64,000 nucleotides of DNA from Crossaster papposus (lineage: Eukaryota; Echinodermata; Asteroidea; Velatida; Solasteridae), in the NCBI GenBank assembly GCA_037893245.1, contig JBAIAA010000313.1, positions 928,001 to 992,000 on the forward strand, in the 5' to 3' direction. Shown piece by piece: positions 1-11,050 of the stretch; the stretch's first letter is position 1, and every line of letters starts with the position of its first letter. Both the position numbers and the translations under genes were made by a program. The notes under the pieces were generated by a model. It ran no database searches. It saw nothing but the letters and a program-made list of their open reading frames with translations, and was not told the DNA's origin.

Positions 1-99
1 TTTGCCGATATCGACTACGAAAAATATAAATATCGCCAGCCCTATCTTGTAAGGAGGTTAAAACATAAATCTTCCAGTATAAAATTAATAGGAATTCTT

Positions 100-612
100 C
101 AACCCTATAACTCCCTACCCCATTTTTCTTGCACATAACCTAAATCATGCAAAATCCTGCAAATCCAAAGTGTTAAAACTCTATGTAACCTCAAGCCTGC
201 AAAATCTTGCAGTGGGTTTACCATTGAGCTATAAGCACCCAAACAGGAAACAAACGCTGCTAAGTGTAGTATTACAACAATGGTATGCACACATGACTCT
301 TGGTATGCTAACGTTTCCTGTCCTTGTCACATTGCACATTGCACATTGACTGAAGCTCCATGGAAAATGTGCATAGAGCATGAGCAGTGTGAAAGTACAA
401 AGTAACAAATAACCTAAATCCCCCAAAATCCTCATTTAGATAAATACCAAAGTAACCCAAATCCTGCAAAATCATTAGTTTAGGCCTTATGACCTGAATC
501 CTACCCTCCGTCCAGTCACAAAAACTCCAAACGCACCAATATTGCAAAGTCCCCCGATTCATCAACTACAGTTCCAAGTCCCTCAATGATCCTGCAAACT
601 CCTGCATTTTGC
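100..612. repeat. degenerate short repeat, CCTGCAAAATC type
   Basis: Variants of a short motif (aaatcctgcaaaatc) recur irregularly, for example near 140-172, 190-212, 415-435, 457-475 and 588-612. The spacing is not constant, so this looks like a decayed simple repeat. No gene is supported in this stretch. Confidence 0.4.
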
Positions 613-622
613 AAAGAGAATT

Positions 623-1043
623 TTGGAGGATTTGGGATGGTTAGGGTTAATGACGAATGTTAGACTTTTCCAAATGAAAATTGTGAATGATGATTCTACC
701 TCTTTTTGCTCAAATTTTTCCGAGGCAATGAAGCATATTTTGTTTGATTGTGAACAAGTTCAAATACTGGATTTAATTTGGAAACTGGTGGGAAAGCCAT
801 GCTCATGTGCGTTTAAACATAATTATGTAATGTCAATCTATTGTTTTTGATACAATGTTGAATTTTTGCATTATTTGAAATTTATTGTTAACTGTAGATT
901 TCAAGCACAGGTGCCTACACTTGAGTATTTAGTTAGATTCAATTATGTGGGGGGGGGGGGGGGAGATAGCTATTTCTACTAATACTGTGCAAAAGTTTGT
1001 ATCTAAATTGCAAATTCTTGAAAGGTTTGTGCAGATTGAATAA
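623..1043 (+). pseudogene. non-LTR retrotransposon ORF2 C-terminal remnant
   Basis: The conceptual product shows a Cys-His pattern of the kind at the C-terminus of LINE ORF2 proteins (zf-RVT type): SFCSNFSEAMKHILFDCE followed by a hydrophobic and tryptophan-containing stretch. An in-frame TGA at 848-850 interrupts it. The same frame continues with YLKFIVNCRFQAQVPTLEYL, a pattern typical of the tail of these proteins. A run of 15 or more G residues (about 949-963) shifts the frame, after which a readable tail (EIAISTNTVQKFVSKLQIL) ends at TAA 1041-1043. The stop and the frameshift make it a pseudogene. The upstream reverse transcriptase domain is not visible. The assignment rests on pattern recognition, not on a search. 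Confidence 0.55.
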
Positions 1044-1192
1044 TAACAATTTTATAATATATTTGTTTTATGTAAATTTGTTAAGTTAATAATACAATCA
1101 AAGTTGAAAAGAACAGAAAACATTTAAAAATGGAAATTTATTTACCTGGTGGTTATTTTTATTTGAATATTTGTCCATAGTTGCGTAGTAAT

Positions 1193-1398
1193 CTGCATTT
1201 GAAATGAAGTGATTTTGAGTGGTAACGGATGGAAAAGGTCAACATCTGAACGTTACTGTACGAAGCTGCTTTCCTCGTTTGATGTTCAACACAAACTGCA
1301 TTTGAAATGAAGTGATTTTGAGTGGTAACGGATGGAAAAGGTCAACATCTGAACGTTACTGTACGAAGCTGCTTTCCTCGTTTGATGTTCAACACAAA
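1193..1398. repeat. tandem duplication, 103 bp x 2
   Basis: The block 1193-1295 is repeated head to tail at 1296-1398 with almost no change (both start ctgcatttgaaatgaagtga and end in gatgttcaacacaaa). The near identity suggests a recent duplication. Confidence 0.95.
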
Positions 1399-1516
1399 CT
1401 ACAAGCTCCTTATTCGACATTCGAATGCTAAACACGTTCTGTTGAAACAAATCTACGCAGAAATGTGCGATGTCCCTTCAGAGCCACCATACACAATAGG
1501 TCACGTGCATCTTGCG

Positions 1517-1848
1517 CGAACATTTTGGTGTTGCACACAATTTTGGTCTTGCATGTAAAATTGAGTCTTGCACAAAAAATTGGGTCTTGCACGAAAAATT
1601 GAGTCTTGCACGAAAAATTTGGTCTTGCATGTAAAATTGGGTCTTGCAGGAAAAATTGAGTCTTGCAGGAAAAATTGGGTCTTGCATATAAAATTGGGTC
1701 TTGCAGGAAAATTTTGGTCTTGCAGGAAAATGTTGGTCTTGCACGATAAATTAAGTCTTGGACGATTTTGTTGGGGGTATTGCACGAAATATTGGGTCTT
1801 GCACGAAAAAACGAGTTAGTCTTGCATGAAATTTTGGGTGTTGGCCAA
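1517..1848. repeat. 19-bp minisatellite, about 16 copies
   Basis: The unit resembles gtcttgcacgaaaaattgg, 18-19 bp long, with third-party substitutions between copies and decay at both ends. Because 19 is not a multiple of three and the minus-strand unit contains no stop in any frame, three overlapping minus-strand frames stay open (up to 169 codons, 1428-1937). They encode a repetitive ARPNFSCKTQF-like peptide in shifted versions. These frames are a consequence of the repeat and are not annotated as genes. Confidence 0.95.
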
Positions 1849-2114
1849 AAAATACGGTTTTGAATTAATTCCGCTTTGGCTTGCCATAGCAGACGCCATG
1901 CAATGAGCGCGCACCGGCGCCACCATCTGCCGTACAAATTGCTAGTTTAATATTACCAATGAAGAGCTCTTCGTCGTCCACTTAGAGTCCACTTGGTGGT
2001 CCAATAGAGATCGGACAAGACGTCAAGTTGTAATCCAATCTTGTTGGGCTGCATTTAGACGTAGTGCAACGGCCTCTCCCAATCTATACCCCTGTCAAAT
2101 TGCTATCTTGTGTA

Positions 2115-2178
2115 CCCCCCCCCCCCCCCCCCCACAACCCCCCCCCCCCCCCCCCCCCCAACCTGCAACCCCCCCCCC
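2115..2178. repeat. poly-C tract, interrupted
   Basis: Three C runs (about 19, 22 and 10 bases) are separated by short AC-rich spacers. The tract directly abuts the truncated end of an M1 MITE, so it may mark the truncation point or an assembly-difficult site. Confidence 0.95.
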
Positions 2179-2516
2179 AATTTACAATTTACTACCAAAT
2201 TATTAAGAAATATCTTACTCATCTGAAAGTAAATAATGATTCTAGGCATCCACCAAAATGATTGCGCTAGATATCCTGTAATTATTCTGAAAAATTTAAT
2301 TTTATAAAAAAAACAAAAAAAAAAAACTATTAACAGAAGAATAACTGCTCGACGCCGGTTGAAAACAAACGCTGTTTTTCGTTCGTTTTTTTCGCTATCC
2401 ATGATTGTAAAACTTCGAATAGGTCAGTTAAACGATATTTACTCTAAAATACAACCCCCCAAATCCACCCATTCCTTATAATTCGAACAATTACCAATGG
2501 TGTATCCTACCTTTAA
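2179..2516 (-). mobile_element. M1 MITE, truncated at one end
   Basis: Member of the M1 family, the most frequent MITE in the window. Intact members have ends reading TTAAAGGTAGGATACACCA in inverted orientation and flanking TTAA. This copy lacks its right-type end, which is replaced by the poly-C tract. It keeps the family landmarks: the block resembling gattctaggcatccagca, the GACGCCGGTTGAAAAC block, and the left-type terminus ending ccaatggtgtatcctacc with TTAA at 2513-2516. Confidence 0.85.
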
Positions 2517-2910
2517 ACCACTTCGTTATAAATCATGTTAATTTATTTACACATAACACCCTAACTTTTTGACGAAAACTCCCATTAATGTTATCGGTTT
2601 CAAAGCGGTCACAATTATATTAGCCAACAAAATTAAAGTCGGGTAAAAAAAAAATAAAAAATCGAAACGATTTGGAATGTGAAATCGATTTTAAACTGTT
2701 TGAACAACTGCCGGTTCTTTACAAGACTTTAATCGAATCTTGTTCACTTAGAAATGATGAGATGGTTCTCGTTTTACAATGATCGATTGGGGAAACGTTC
2801 AATTATGTACAGGACATATCGTATTATGACTTGGGGAGGGAATGAATCAATTAATTGAGATTTCGATCCACGAGAAACGACTGCATACTATAAGGATGTT
2901 CTCACACATG

Positions 2911-3517
2911 CCCAGTCGGCAAAACGTTGTTTCATACACGGGTTATTACGCGTGTCTTGGCGAGGTTAAAGGGATCGTATACGTTTGGTAAATACTCGAA
3001 AAAAATTCATGGCAATAAAAACTTACTTGGTAAGAAGTACAGCAGATTTGGATAGAATAATGCATTTTTAGAAACTGTTCACTTCGAAGTACTGCGGTTA
3101 TGGAAAAATATATCACTTTTTATCCCCAAAAATTTGAATCTGAGAAGCGTTACTGCAGTGACGTTTCCCAGATTGTGTATTCCAATAGCAGATTATTCTT
3201 CCTGCGTGGACATAACCGCTCCAGATTTTCGGCAATATCTCAAAATCGCTACCACCTTTTGAAATGATTTTTTTACAGGTTAGTTTTATGGTATACATGT
3301 ATATCTATAGGATTCAAACAAACAGTGGGTTCCAATTACCAAACGTATACGATCCCTTTCACGCGTTTCAAATGTGTTCTAGACGTACAATGTAATATGC
3401 GTGTCTGAAACTACTGTTAAACACGACGTGTCCTTTTTAAAACGCGTGTTTGGATATAATTATTTCATTTTACCTCGCCAAGACACGCGTTTTGTTAATA
3501 TGGTTTTGCCGACTGGG
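2911..3517. mobile_element. M7 inverted-repeat element, host of a nested M2
   Basis: The ends are inverted copies beginning cccagtcggcaaaac, and the similarity extends about 55-60 bp inward to a shared acgcgtgtcttggcgaggt. An M2 MITE sits inside the left arm just after that shared block, so M7 is older than the M2 insertion. No coding capacity is seen and the target duplication is not clear. Confidence 0.75.
2966..3360 (+). mobile_element. M2 MITE, nested in M7
   Basis: M2 family. The ends are inverted copies of AAAGGGATCGTATACGTTTGG and intact copies are flanked by TTAA. Here TTAA is seen on the left (2966-2969) and the right end reads gatccctttc without TTAA, so the right target site has mutated or been lost. 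Two other long copies lie at 15489-15892 and 46877-47269. Confidence 0.9.
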
Positions 3518-3930
3518 TGATCAAATAATTTAACAAATACCGCAAGTGAACAGTAAAATATTTCGGTAATATTCGAGCTTCAGAACTTTCACAGCATAAA
3601 AACCTTAACAGCGAAGGCGATACCCTACAAAACAGTCGATGTTTTTGTGTTTATACTCGTGACAAACATAACATGAGTCAATTTTCCACTCGGTAACTAG
3701 TAAGGGACCCTTGCATTACAGGAAGCGAAATATGTTCTAGTCTCCACCTAGTTGTGGGGACAGGTTCATTTGTTTGGGAAAAAAACAGACCGAGTAATGG
3801 GGACATTGTTCGTGTTCCCGTAGCGCGTTGGGTCTCTAGTAAAGGGGTCTTTAGAGGTCTATAGAGGTAAAATTTGGTTAGGGTATAATGAAAGAAAATG
3901 GACAATAAGACAAATTGATACCTCCACATG

Positions 3931-4191
3931 GGCACTTGGGGAGACAATCCCATAGAGATGTACACAAACTTAAAACAGTCCTAACTTGTTTACCCTAACC
4001 CTTTTCTCTATAAGATCTTCAAGATTTATGCTATTTAGACCAAAATCTGTCGTTCTAGGACAAAAATAACTCCCAAATATTGTTTTTTTAGGGTAGCTAG
4101 ACACTTAGGGAGACACTGAAATGTCTCCCTAAGTGCCACTGTCTCATTATTACCTAAAAACTCATTGCGCTAATTTGTCTCCCCAAGTGCC
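3931..4191. repeat. nested inverted repeats, AAGTGCC/GGCACTT type
   Basis: An outer perfect 17-bp inverted repeat (3931-3947 and 4175-4191, ggcacttggggagacaa) encloses an inner hairpin at 4102-4135 with 14-bp arms (cacttagggagaca) and a 6-nt loop. The arms of the two hairpins are related to each other, so this may be a nested MITE pair or a decayed foldback element. Confidence 0.75.
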
Positions 4192-4510
4192 TATTTGGAA
4201 GAATTAGGGTGAAGTTGAATATTTTAGATTATGTTCCGAGTTTGAGTTTAGAGATATTTCCCTTAGCGCACAAACCCTATGGATCATCCTCATAACTAAA
4301 TGTACAACACGAATTGATGTACTGTTTATGTGAATAGTCTGCTTGTTTGCAAGATTTTAATTGCGTATACAATTTATTAAACGGCCATGTATGTACAAAT
4401 TAGCTTTTGGTGTTTGTGTATCGTGCATGGAGTTCGCCTATATACAATCACGTACAGTATTCTGCAAACAATACACTCAGTGTTCTCTCGAGAGATTATT
4501 AGAAACAACT

Positions 4511-4576
4511 AACTCGGGCGGGACTCGAACCCACAACGTTCTTCTTCCTAGTGTAGTACCACTCGACCACCTAGCT
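4511..4576 (-). repeat. tRNA-derived sequence (SINE head)
   Basis: Read on the minus strand, a perfect Pol III A box (tggtcgagtgg) and B box (ggttcgagtcc) are spaced as in tRNA genes. A T-arm stem of five pairs (gtggg/cccgc, one wobble) and an acceptor of six out of seven pairs can be drawn. The length is 66 nt and the anticodon arm does not fold canonically, so a SINE head or tRNA pseudogene is more likely than a working tRNA. The 3' extent of the possible SINE (towards 4440) is not defined. Confidence 0.6.
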
Positions 4577-5124
4577 ATAGCCGGGGCGATTTTTTTTCCG
4601 TACCACTAACGCGTCAGATCGGCTAATTTTATTCTGCAGAACGACTAGAGCCGCGTTCGCATTGGACTCAATATTGTCAAATGTTATGGTACGTGATTGT
4701 CAAAGTTCACGGTGTTAAATCCTCCGCTAGAAGCTTGGGCCTGTATATCTTACTGTTGCGGAGGGTAAAATGGACAATTTGGCAATGTTACCGCCAGTCC
4801 GCATTGGATTTAATTTGGTTAAGTTCTCCGTAGGTTTTACCAAAAAAAGTCCAATGCGAAGTTGCGAACGCGGCTTTGGTCAGAGACTTTTATTCCTTTT
4901 TTCATAAGACCCTATCTAGATGAGATTATTAACCAATAATTTTGGTTAATAGAAAAAGGTATAAAAGTCGTGTATACGAAAAACTAGTTGGTCTTTATAC
5001 GTTCTGCGCGTATCAAAATCAATTCGAATTGAAGCGCGTGCTTTAGTCTCCATTCAAGTCGCCCCATTCCAATGAAACGGCCGATCTGACGCGTAAGTGG
5101 TACTGAAAAAAAGTCGCTAGCTGG
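4571..5124. mobile_element. inverted-repeat element with a second MITE nested inside
   Basis: The arms 4571-4624 and 5080-5124 are inverted copies sharing gcgtcagatcggc, the adjoining gtaccac block and a poly-T/A block. The region between them contains another inverted-repeat element at 4649-4876. The left arm touches the tRNA-like sequence, so the SINE boundary and this element overlap or abut. Confidence 0.65.
4649..4876. mobile_element. small MITE with AGCCGCGTTCGCA ends
   Basis: Inverted ends agccgcgttcgca(ttggact) and its complement with an 8-bp internal difference (an extra acttcgca in the right arm). About 228 bp, no coding capacity. A target duplication is not evident. Confidence 0.65.
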
Positions 5125-6822
5125 ATAATTATCTTAAAATTCATGCAATTTTTCTGTTTTTATACATTGAGAAGCTAGCAACCATTTTTACGGAGGCACC
5201 GGAGGTCAACTTTTAGGATCTATAGATGATTTGAAAATTTTGAATTAAACTGCTTGGTGAATATGCAATACAAGAACGCTAATGAATGGCCCTAGAAGGC
5301 GGGCCTATTGTGTTGAACGGCTTTTGATTGGGTATAAATCTTACAACAGCTACACGGGTGGTATATGGAACCCGCGCTTACATGAGGCTGTACAGAGGGC
5401 AATGCAGGCATTAAAAATAATAAATAATAAAAAAGGGTACATTCTGAAAAAATACGTATACTGGATCTACCAATAGTGGAAGTTGACGTCACATGCGAGG
5501 GGTCTAGCCCCCTAAAATATTTGCTCTAGAACCGCACCTGGGACAATGGGACAATATTTGTTTTGTTATATTTATTTAATGGCATAGGCCTAATTCCTAA
5601 TCCTACGTATTTTATACATACCGGATATTATGCCGTTTCAGCGGTCTTCGCTATTCGTCATCAGGTCCACGATGTTTTTGGTGCCAAATGTTTTTGGTCA
5701 GTATTTGTAAAAGTCCCAGTGCAGACGAATTGAATTTCCTGTCGAGTGTTCCGATGATCCGCAACGTGCGAGAAGACGACTGGGGTTTGCAGGCATGGCA
5801 ACGTCCGAAGACTAGCGAACTCGGTGCATTATCGGTCGGAGAAAGTTGGACGAGACAAACCGACAAGGCAAATTGGTTTTTAAAACAATTAATGTGGCCA
5901 CAATGAAGACAAGTCACTTACTGGTCCTCGTATTTTTAGTTTTCTCTCGATCATGGAGCAAGGAACAGGCTGTCACATCTTGATTATCCAACTCCTTGCG
6001 GTAGACAAGTTCGAACTTAATTTCGATGGACTTCGCGCGCGATCCGATCCCCACTGTACTGCTGTGCCGCACGGTAAAAGTTCAAGCACGTTCCGTTTCA
6101 AGGCGATACATATACACGCACACAGTGAGCACATTGACTCGTTGGTTGGTCTACGTTCTGTAGCCCTCATCCACCACACGGGCTAATGAACGGCTGGCCT
6201 CGTGCAAGGCCATCGTCGTTTGTCCGAAATCCACGCCGCGCGCTGCAGTTTTATAGTTTAGCAGGCACAGTGTAAAAATACATCGCGAATAGCGACCTCA
6301 CGCGGCCACTATACAAATCAACTGGATCCGTCCGGTGGCCTTCATCCGTAAGCAGTTTGCAGCAGTTGTATCCTTATTCACGTTATTTCTATTGTGTTTG
6401 AAAATATTTAAAGGCTTATTACTCAAAAGTAGCTCTGGCGAGTTGCTACTCATTTCGCTGAGCTGGTTCACAAATAGCAATATATTTATCCGGTTTTGTA
6501 GATTGTATTCCGCATTCGACACCATAGAGATAGGAACAGATGCTCACACACAGTGGTCTTTGGAAATAGGCCCCTATGCTAAAATGGGACGTGATTTCAG
6601 GCTGTTCATGCAAACTCAACCGTGAATGTATCTTTGAATATACATGTATAACGCAATCATACCCATTCACATTCGCGTGGGCCTGCGTTGCATTTCTAAA
6701 TTAGCGCTACTTTACGAGTAAACTTCGTGCGTAGCGTAGTACGCGATGTGAACCGCCATTCGTCGATCACTGATTGTATATAGGAAATCATGCACAGCCT
6801 GCCTTTTTTGCAAAGACGAGAG
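5125..6822. other. no supported gene; CpG-containing stretch
   Basis: Both strands contain only short open frames (up to 96 codons) that I do not recognise. Base composition from about 5640 to 6300 is less AT-rich than its surroundings, with many CpG dinucleotides. It could hold exons or a promoter, but nothing in the sequence decides this. A stretch at 6329-6400 resembles one at 60960-61035 and is listed separately. Confidence 0.4.
6329..6430 (+). other. exon-like segment encoding a possible signal anchor
   Basis: The plus strand reads AFIRKQFAAVVSLFTLFLLC: a basic pair followed by a hydrophobic stretch of about 16 residues, as in the N-terminal anchor of type II Golgi proteins. A related DNA stretch at 60972-61025 reads ASKQFAAVLILFTFPILL. 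There is no ATG in frame just upstream (the frame enters from upstream through INWIRPV). It may be a duplicated exon, a pseudo-exon or a dispersed repeat that happens to be open. No function is assigned. Confidence 0.25.
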
Positions 6823-6946
6823 TAAGGCCGTGTCCGAAACGGGCTTCCAGAGCTACGGCTACGTTATTGTCAGCCTGCTCACGTGTATTTGCAATGGGCG
6901 AACACCTAGACAATAGCCATAGACAAGAGATTCGGATGCGGCCTTA
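6823..6946. mobile_element. short MITE, TAAGGCCG..TCCGAA ends
   Basis: A 124-bp element with 16-bp imperfect inverted ends (taaggccgtgtccgaa and its complement with two differences). No coding capacity. The target duplication is not clear. Confidence 0.6.
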
Positions 6947-8197
6947 GGAGAGCTGGTCTATAACCGTGTCGTTTAATGGCGCACTACGTGAAAAGATTGT
7001 ACGCAACGTGCACACTATCGATTACTGTCGTCTTTGGAAAAGACTACGGGCCAAATTCGTAAACGGTGATGATCACCGGATTATTTTAGTCGCGTACAAT
7101 TATTATACGGTGGCTAAAACAGAGAAGTGCGCGTGTGGATAAACTCCTGTGATCATCGCAATTCAGTAAGAAAATAATCGGCTGTTTATCCAGCCGTGTA
7201 CAAGTTCCTGCTTAGCCGATGTTTAGCGGTCTAGCCGTACATCATTCTATTCACGGCGGATTACGCAAAACTAAAAGGGCATATCTATCTTCGAAAACAC
7301 GCATATCGCTGTGCTCTGCTCACCGAGTCAGCTCAGTTGACACTGGTGAGAGGGTCGCCATGTCGAAAAAACGCGCTGATAATTTTACTCATGACCACAA
7401 AATGGGTCTCATTGTGTGTAAAATAATACTCAGCAGATGCATGGCCATACGTACGTCCGTCCCACAAGCAAGCCAAACAAATTGTTTGTAACTTGTACTT
7501 GTACACGAGATAAACAAGCCCCTTGGGACGATTACACTTATTTCTGTTGTTACTTAGACACATGTCATTAACCATGTACGTTTGATAAACAGCAGCAGAT
7601 CTAAGCACTCTTTATGAATTCGGGCCTAGATTTGTACACTCGATCAACCCCTTTTTATACACACAGTTTAGCCTAGTTAATCGTGATCATGTGACCTGAA
7701 CTTAGATAATCGTCTCGCGTCATTTTACACTCGCATTTACGCAAACAATGGAGCTATAAAACCAACAAGTCCATTACAAGTACCAGTAAATAGACAATAA
7801 TACCTTTATCATTGATATGAATTCACTTTACTAGCTTTAGGCTTCGCCAGGACTTGGTGAATTGCAATGGTCTTTTTGAGTAAGGTGCATTTACCTGTGT
7901 ATACACCAGATGAGACTGTTATTTATTTTTTGGGTTTTCAAATCTTTGGCTCACATAATAGCCTCAACTGTACAGCGCTGATAAATGATTCTTGGCCAGA
8001 TTCTATATCTACGGCTAAATGCAAGTAAAATAATTATAGCATTATTGAGAAAGAAAAAGTCAAAAGAAGGAGTCGTCTGTGGTCAAAGAAGTAATACTGA
8101 ATGTTTCTGGTTCGAATTCAAGTCGAAACAACAATCTTTGAGACTTTGACAAGGTGCCACACTCTAAACAATAAGTGTAAATTATTGTTGTGTAAAA
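6947..8197. other. no supported gene
   Basis: Mixed-composition sequence with scattered stops on both strands. The largest frames are about 90 codons and unrecognised. Nothing further is seen. Confidence 0.4.
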
Positions 8198-8320
8198 CCG
8201 TTGGGTACTAAAATTGTGTCATTTTTGCACAATATTGAGCAAAACTAAATTGTCGATTGTACCTTCTACTTGTGTCATATATAACACACACCAAATGGGT
8301 AAAATAGTACCCAACGTTGG
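8198..8320. repeat. short inverted repeat around TTGGGTACTA
   Basis: ccgttgggtacta at 8198-8210 is inverted at about 8305-8320 (tagtacccaacg-tgg). Related GGGTAAAA/ACCCAA words recur through 8340-9670 and 59780-60090, so a degenerate dispersed repeat family is present. Confidence 0.5.
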
Positions 8321-9464
8321 CTACAAGTTCCAGCTACACAGGCGAAGAGTTCAAATCAAAATATTATTACACACGTGAAGGGTTTAAGAAACTGTGTTTA
8401 CCCCACAGCTGTGTCATAAATCTGTCATGTACACTTTGAAAAGATCAATATTACCAAACATTAGTAAAATGTTACCACTGTGTGAAGAGTAAACTGATGC
8501 ACGTGGCAACGTTTACCCAACATTGTGTACGCGTGTCATTTATCTACAAGATGGCTGCCGTTTGAGAGACCTCGACAAGTTCTGGGAATTTGAAACCGTA
8601 TTTGTAGGTTTCAGGGCAAGTCAGTGAAATGAATTTCTGTGGTGTTTGTTTATGTGATGCTGGTGTATGAGCATACAAATCAGGGGTTTGAAAAAGTGAC
8701 ACACTTATTATTTATGCATTATTTGCAAAATGAACGTCACGCTGCGTTTAATTGCACGTATGTGTATCGTATTACTATACCCTGTATATTGCACGTATCG
8801 CGGTGGCTGTCGTTACGGCAGTTTACGATCCGATTCCCGACTTGCCCGACCTCACATTGACAATACTCTGGGCCTTTCAATCTTGGAACCAGACTATTTA
8901 GTCGGGTGACAAGAGTAAAAGGTCCAGGGTGTTGTCAATGTTAGGCTGGGTATTAAGCCGGGGAATCAGATCGTCATCTGCCGTAACGATAGCCACTTCG
9001 TTCTCCGCAAGTGACCGAAATTTGAACGATTTTAAATGATTTGAATAACGATGGAAATGGTAACGCCCCTTTCCTATTAAAAGCAAACCCTACAGCTTCA
9101 TCAAATTGGGAAATTTAATCCAAGTTCCTGATGGTAATCCTCATGCATTGACACCATTAGGCTATTTGGGGAAATATTTCATTCGTTTTCACTGACTTTC
9201 AAAACTATGAATCGGTTATTAAAATCTCTAGCTTGTCAAGCCCCGTGAATGCTGTCTCGGGTAATTAAAATTACACAGGCCAAAGTTGAATAAACATCAA
9301 AGGTCACAAAACAAAGGTGCACAATAGGTGATTAAAAACAACCCAAGTCATGGGTAAATTAATAACACAACAGTAAGGGGTAGGAATTAAAACCCAATAT
9401 CTGGGTAAGAAAATGACACAACACATGGGTAAAATCAGGGTTGGGTACAGTTTACACAAGTAAT

Positions 9465-9636
9465 GAGTAAAAAGGGAACATGGTCGTCACATGGGTAAAC
9501 TTCTTACACAACTTTGTTGTGCAAATAATGTAACACAATTATGGGTAAAAAGTTACGCCGAAATTAGTACTTTTGTACACTCTAGCTGTTGTGTAAACCG
9601 TTTACACAAGTGGACGACCATGTTCCCTTTTTACTC
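9465..9636. repeat. perfect 24-bp inverted repeat in a GGGTAAA-rich block
   Basis: The arms 9465-9488 and 9613-9636 are exact inverted copies (core aaagggaacatggtcgtc). They lie in a 9.3-9.7 kb block rich in atgggtaaa and tacacaa words, which looks like an old mobile element that I cannot classify. Confidence 0.75.
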
Positions 9637-10475
9637 TCAAAAAGGTAGTAATTTTACTCAATATTGGGCACTTTTTTTTTTAGAGTGCATGAAGATAATC
9701 AGTCTTTTTACCTTATGTAGCTGCTTCGACTGGCAAATCTGTCAAAAAGTCCAAAACCACTGGCTTCAGTCGTTAAGCTGTCTGGCACGGTGTTCATGTC
9801 TACATAATTAATAGGCAATAGCCAGCCTATGCATGAGCACATTCAAAAATCTAAACTTTGTCTGCCAAAAAATGATAAATAGTCTTACCTGTTTATTCAG
9901 TATTCTAGTCTAGCAAATCAAACCCTGCAAACACACATAGTGGACTGAAGATTAGTAAAAACTGTGAATTATTCAAAGACTAAAATTTCCCAAAACATGT
10001 CTGTTATATAGCATAGAGAACGGTCACGGGCAGCGAACATAAAATGAACTGTGTCCTTTTTTCATTTGGAGTTTATTGAAATGTGTTTCTTGTCGGTCTT
10101 TTGTTAGAACAGAAACACTTTCCCTTCGGTTCGTAAGCAATTAGAATGGGGTATATCTGCCTGGGCAACCAAGCGTTGCTAGACAGGTTACACAAGTGTT
10201 GTATTCTTGCGGTTTGTTATTTGGCTTCCTGACACACATAGTTATACATGGCGTACACGCCGAGAGTTTACTTTACATTATTCTTTACACTAGCGAGTAT
10301 GCCGCGCTTCGCGCACAGCTTGAATTTCCCTACGATATTTAGGCAACCTCATCATATTTCTTGACTTCCACACCATTGATATACATTTTTTTTCCCAACA
10401 TAATTTGTATCGCAAGCTTTGCCCAGCGTAAGCTTATAACTATGGTGGCCCTGGATGGACACGCATATCGTGAAT

Positions 10476-10650
10476 ATTGACGTCTATATTCGCGACAAAT
10501 TTCACGACTTTCCCCAAAGTCGCGAATATTGACGTCAATGTTGACGTCAAATTTCACGACTTTCCCCAAAAGTCGCGAATATTGACGTCAAATTTGACGT
10601 CGATATTCGCGTCAAATTTCACGACTTTTCCCCAAAGTCGCGAATGTTCT
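10476..10650. repeat. tandem repeat with TGACGTCA (CRE-like) sites
   Basis: A unit of about 52-66 bp (starting aaatttcacgactt, then ccccaaagtcgcgaatattg) recurs at about 10497, 10549 and 10614. It contains three perfect TGACGTCA octamers (within 10529-10538, 10541-10550 and 10583-10590) plus near matches. TGACGTCA is the known binding site of CREB/ATF proteins, but the octamers may simply be part of a palindromic repeat unit. Both strands stay open through it, which is a repeat effect. Confidence 0.85.
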
Positions 10651-10806
10651 GCGCGTTGGTTCGCATGCCTTTGGCTGTTTTTTTAAACCCCAGCTTTGTC
10701 ATTGTCTCAGGCTTCATTCATACAGTTTAGCAACAGACTGTAGCCGGAGACGGATCCAAAGCCAGGGTTTGGGAAATCTCCTTGGTCTGTTTGTAACGGA
10801 GGCTCT

Positions 10807-11050
10807 GGGGCCAATTTCACGGAGCTGCTAAGCACAAAAATTTGCATAGCATGAACATTTTGTCCTTGGTAAAAACAAGGTTACAGACCAAATTTTCACG
10901 TGATCTTCATTGTTTTTGATTGATAATCAGCTAGTTTTTTGCTTAGCATGAAAAACACGTAGAATTTTGGCTGATAACTTGTTTTTAATGAGCAAGACTT
11001 TTTGGTGCTTAGCACATTTGTGTGCTTAGCAGCTCTGTGAAATTGGCCCC
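10807..11050. mobile_element. M3 MITE, GGGGCCAATTTCA ends
   Basis: About 244 bp. The ends are inverted copies of ggggccaatttca and the adjoining gctgctaagcaca, and the interior has inverted tgcttagcatgaa blocks. Two other copies lie at 51664-51905 and 59029-59277. I recall similar repeats from echinoderm genomes; this is unverified. Confidence 0.9.

Noticed and set aside
1428..1937. 169-codon minus-strand open frame, the longest in the window
   Set aside because: It is the translation of the 19-bp minisatellite and two other frames are open over the same bases.
2103..2402. Glycine-rich 99-codon minus frame
   Set aside because: The glycine run is the poly-C tract and the remainder is M1 sequence.
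4511..4576. Functional tRNA gene on the minus strand
   Set aside because: Good T arm and acceptor, but only 66 nt long and no standard anticodon arm; more likely a SINE head.
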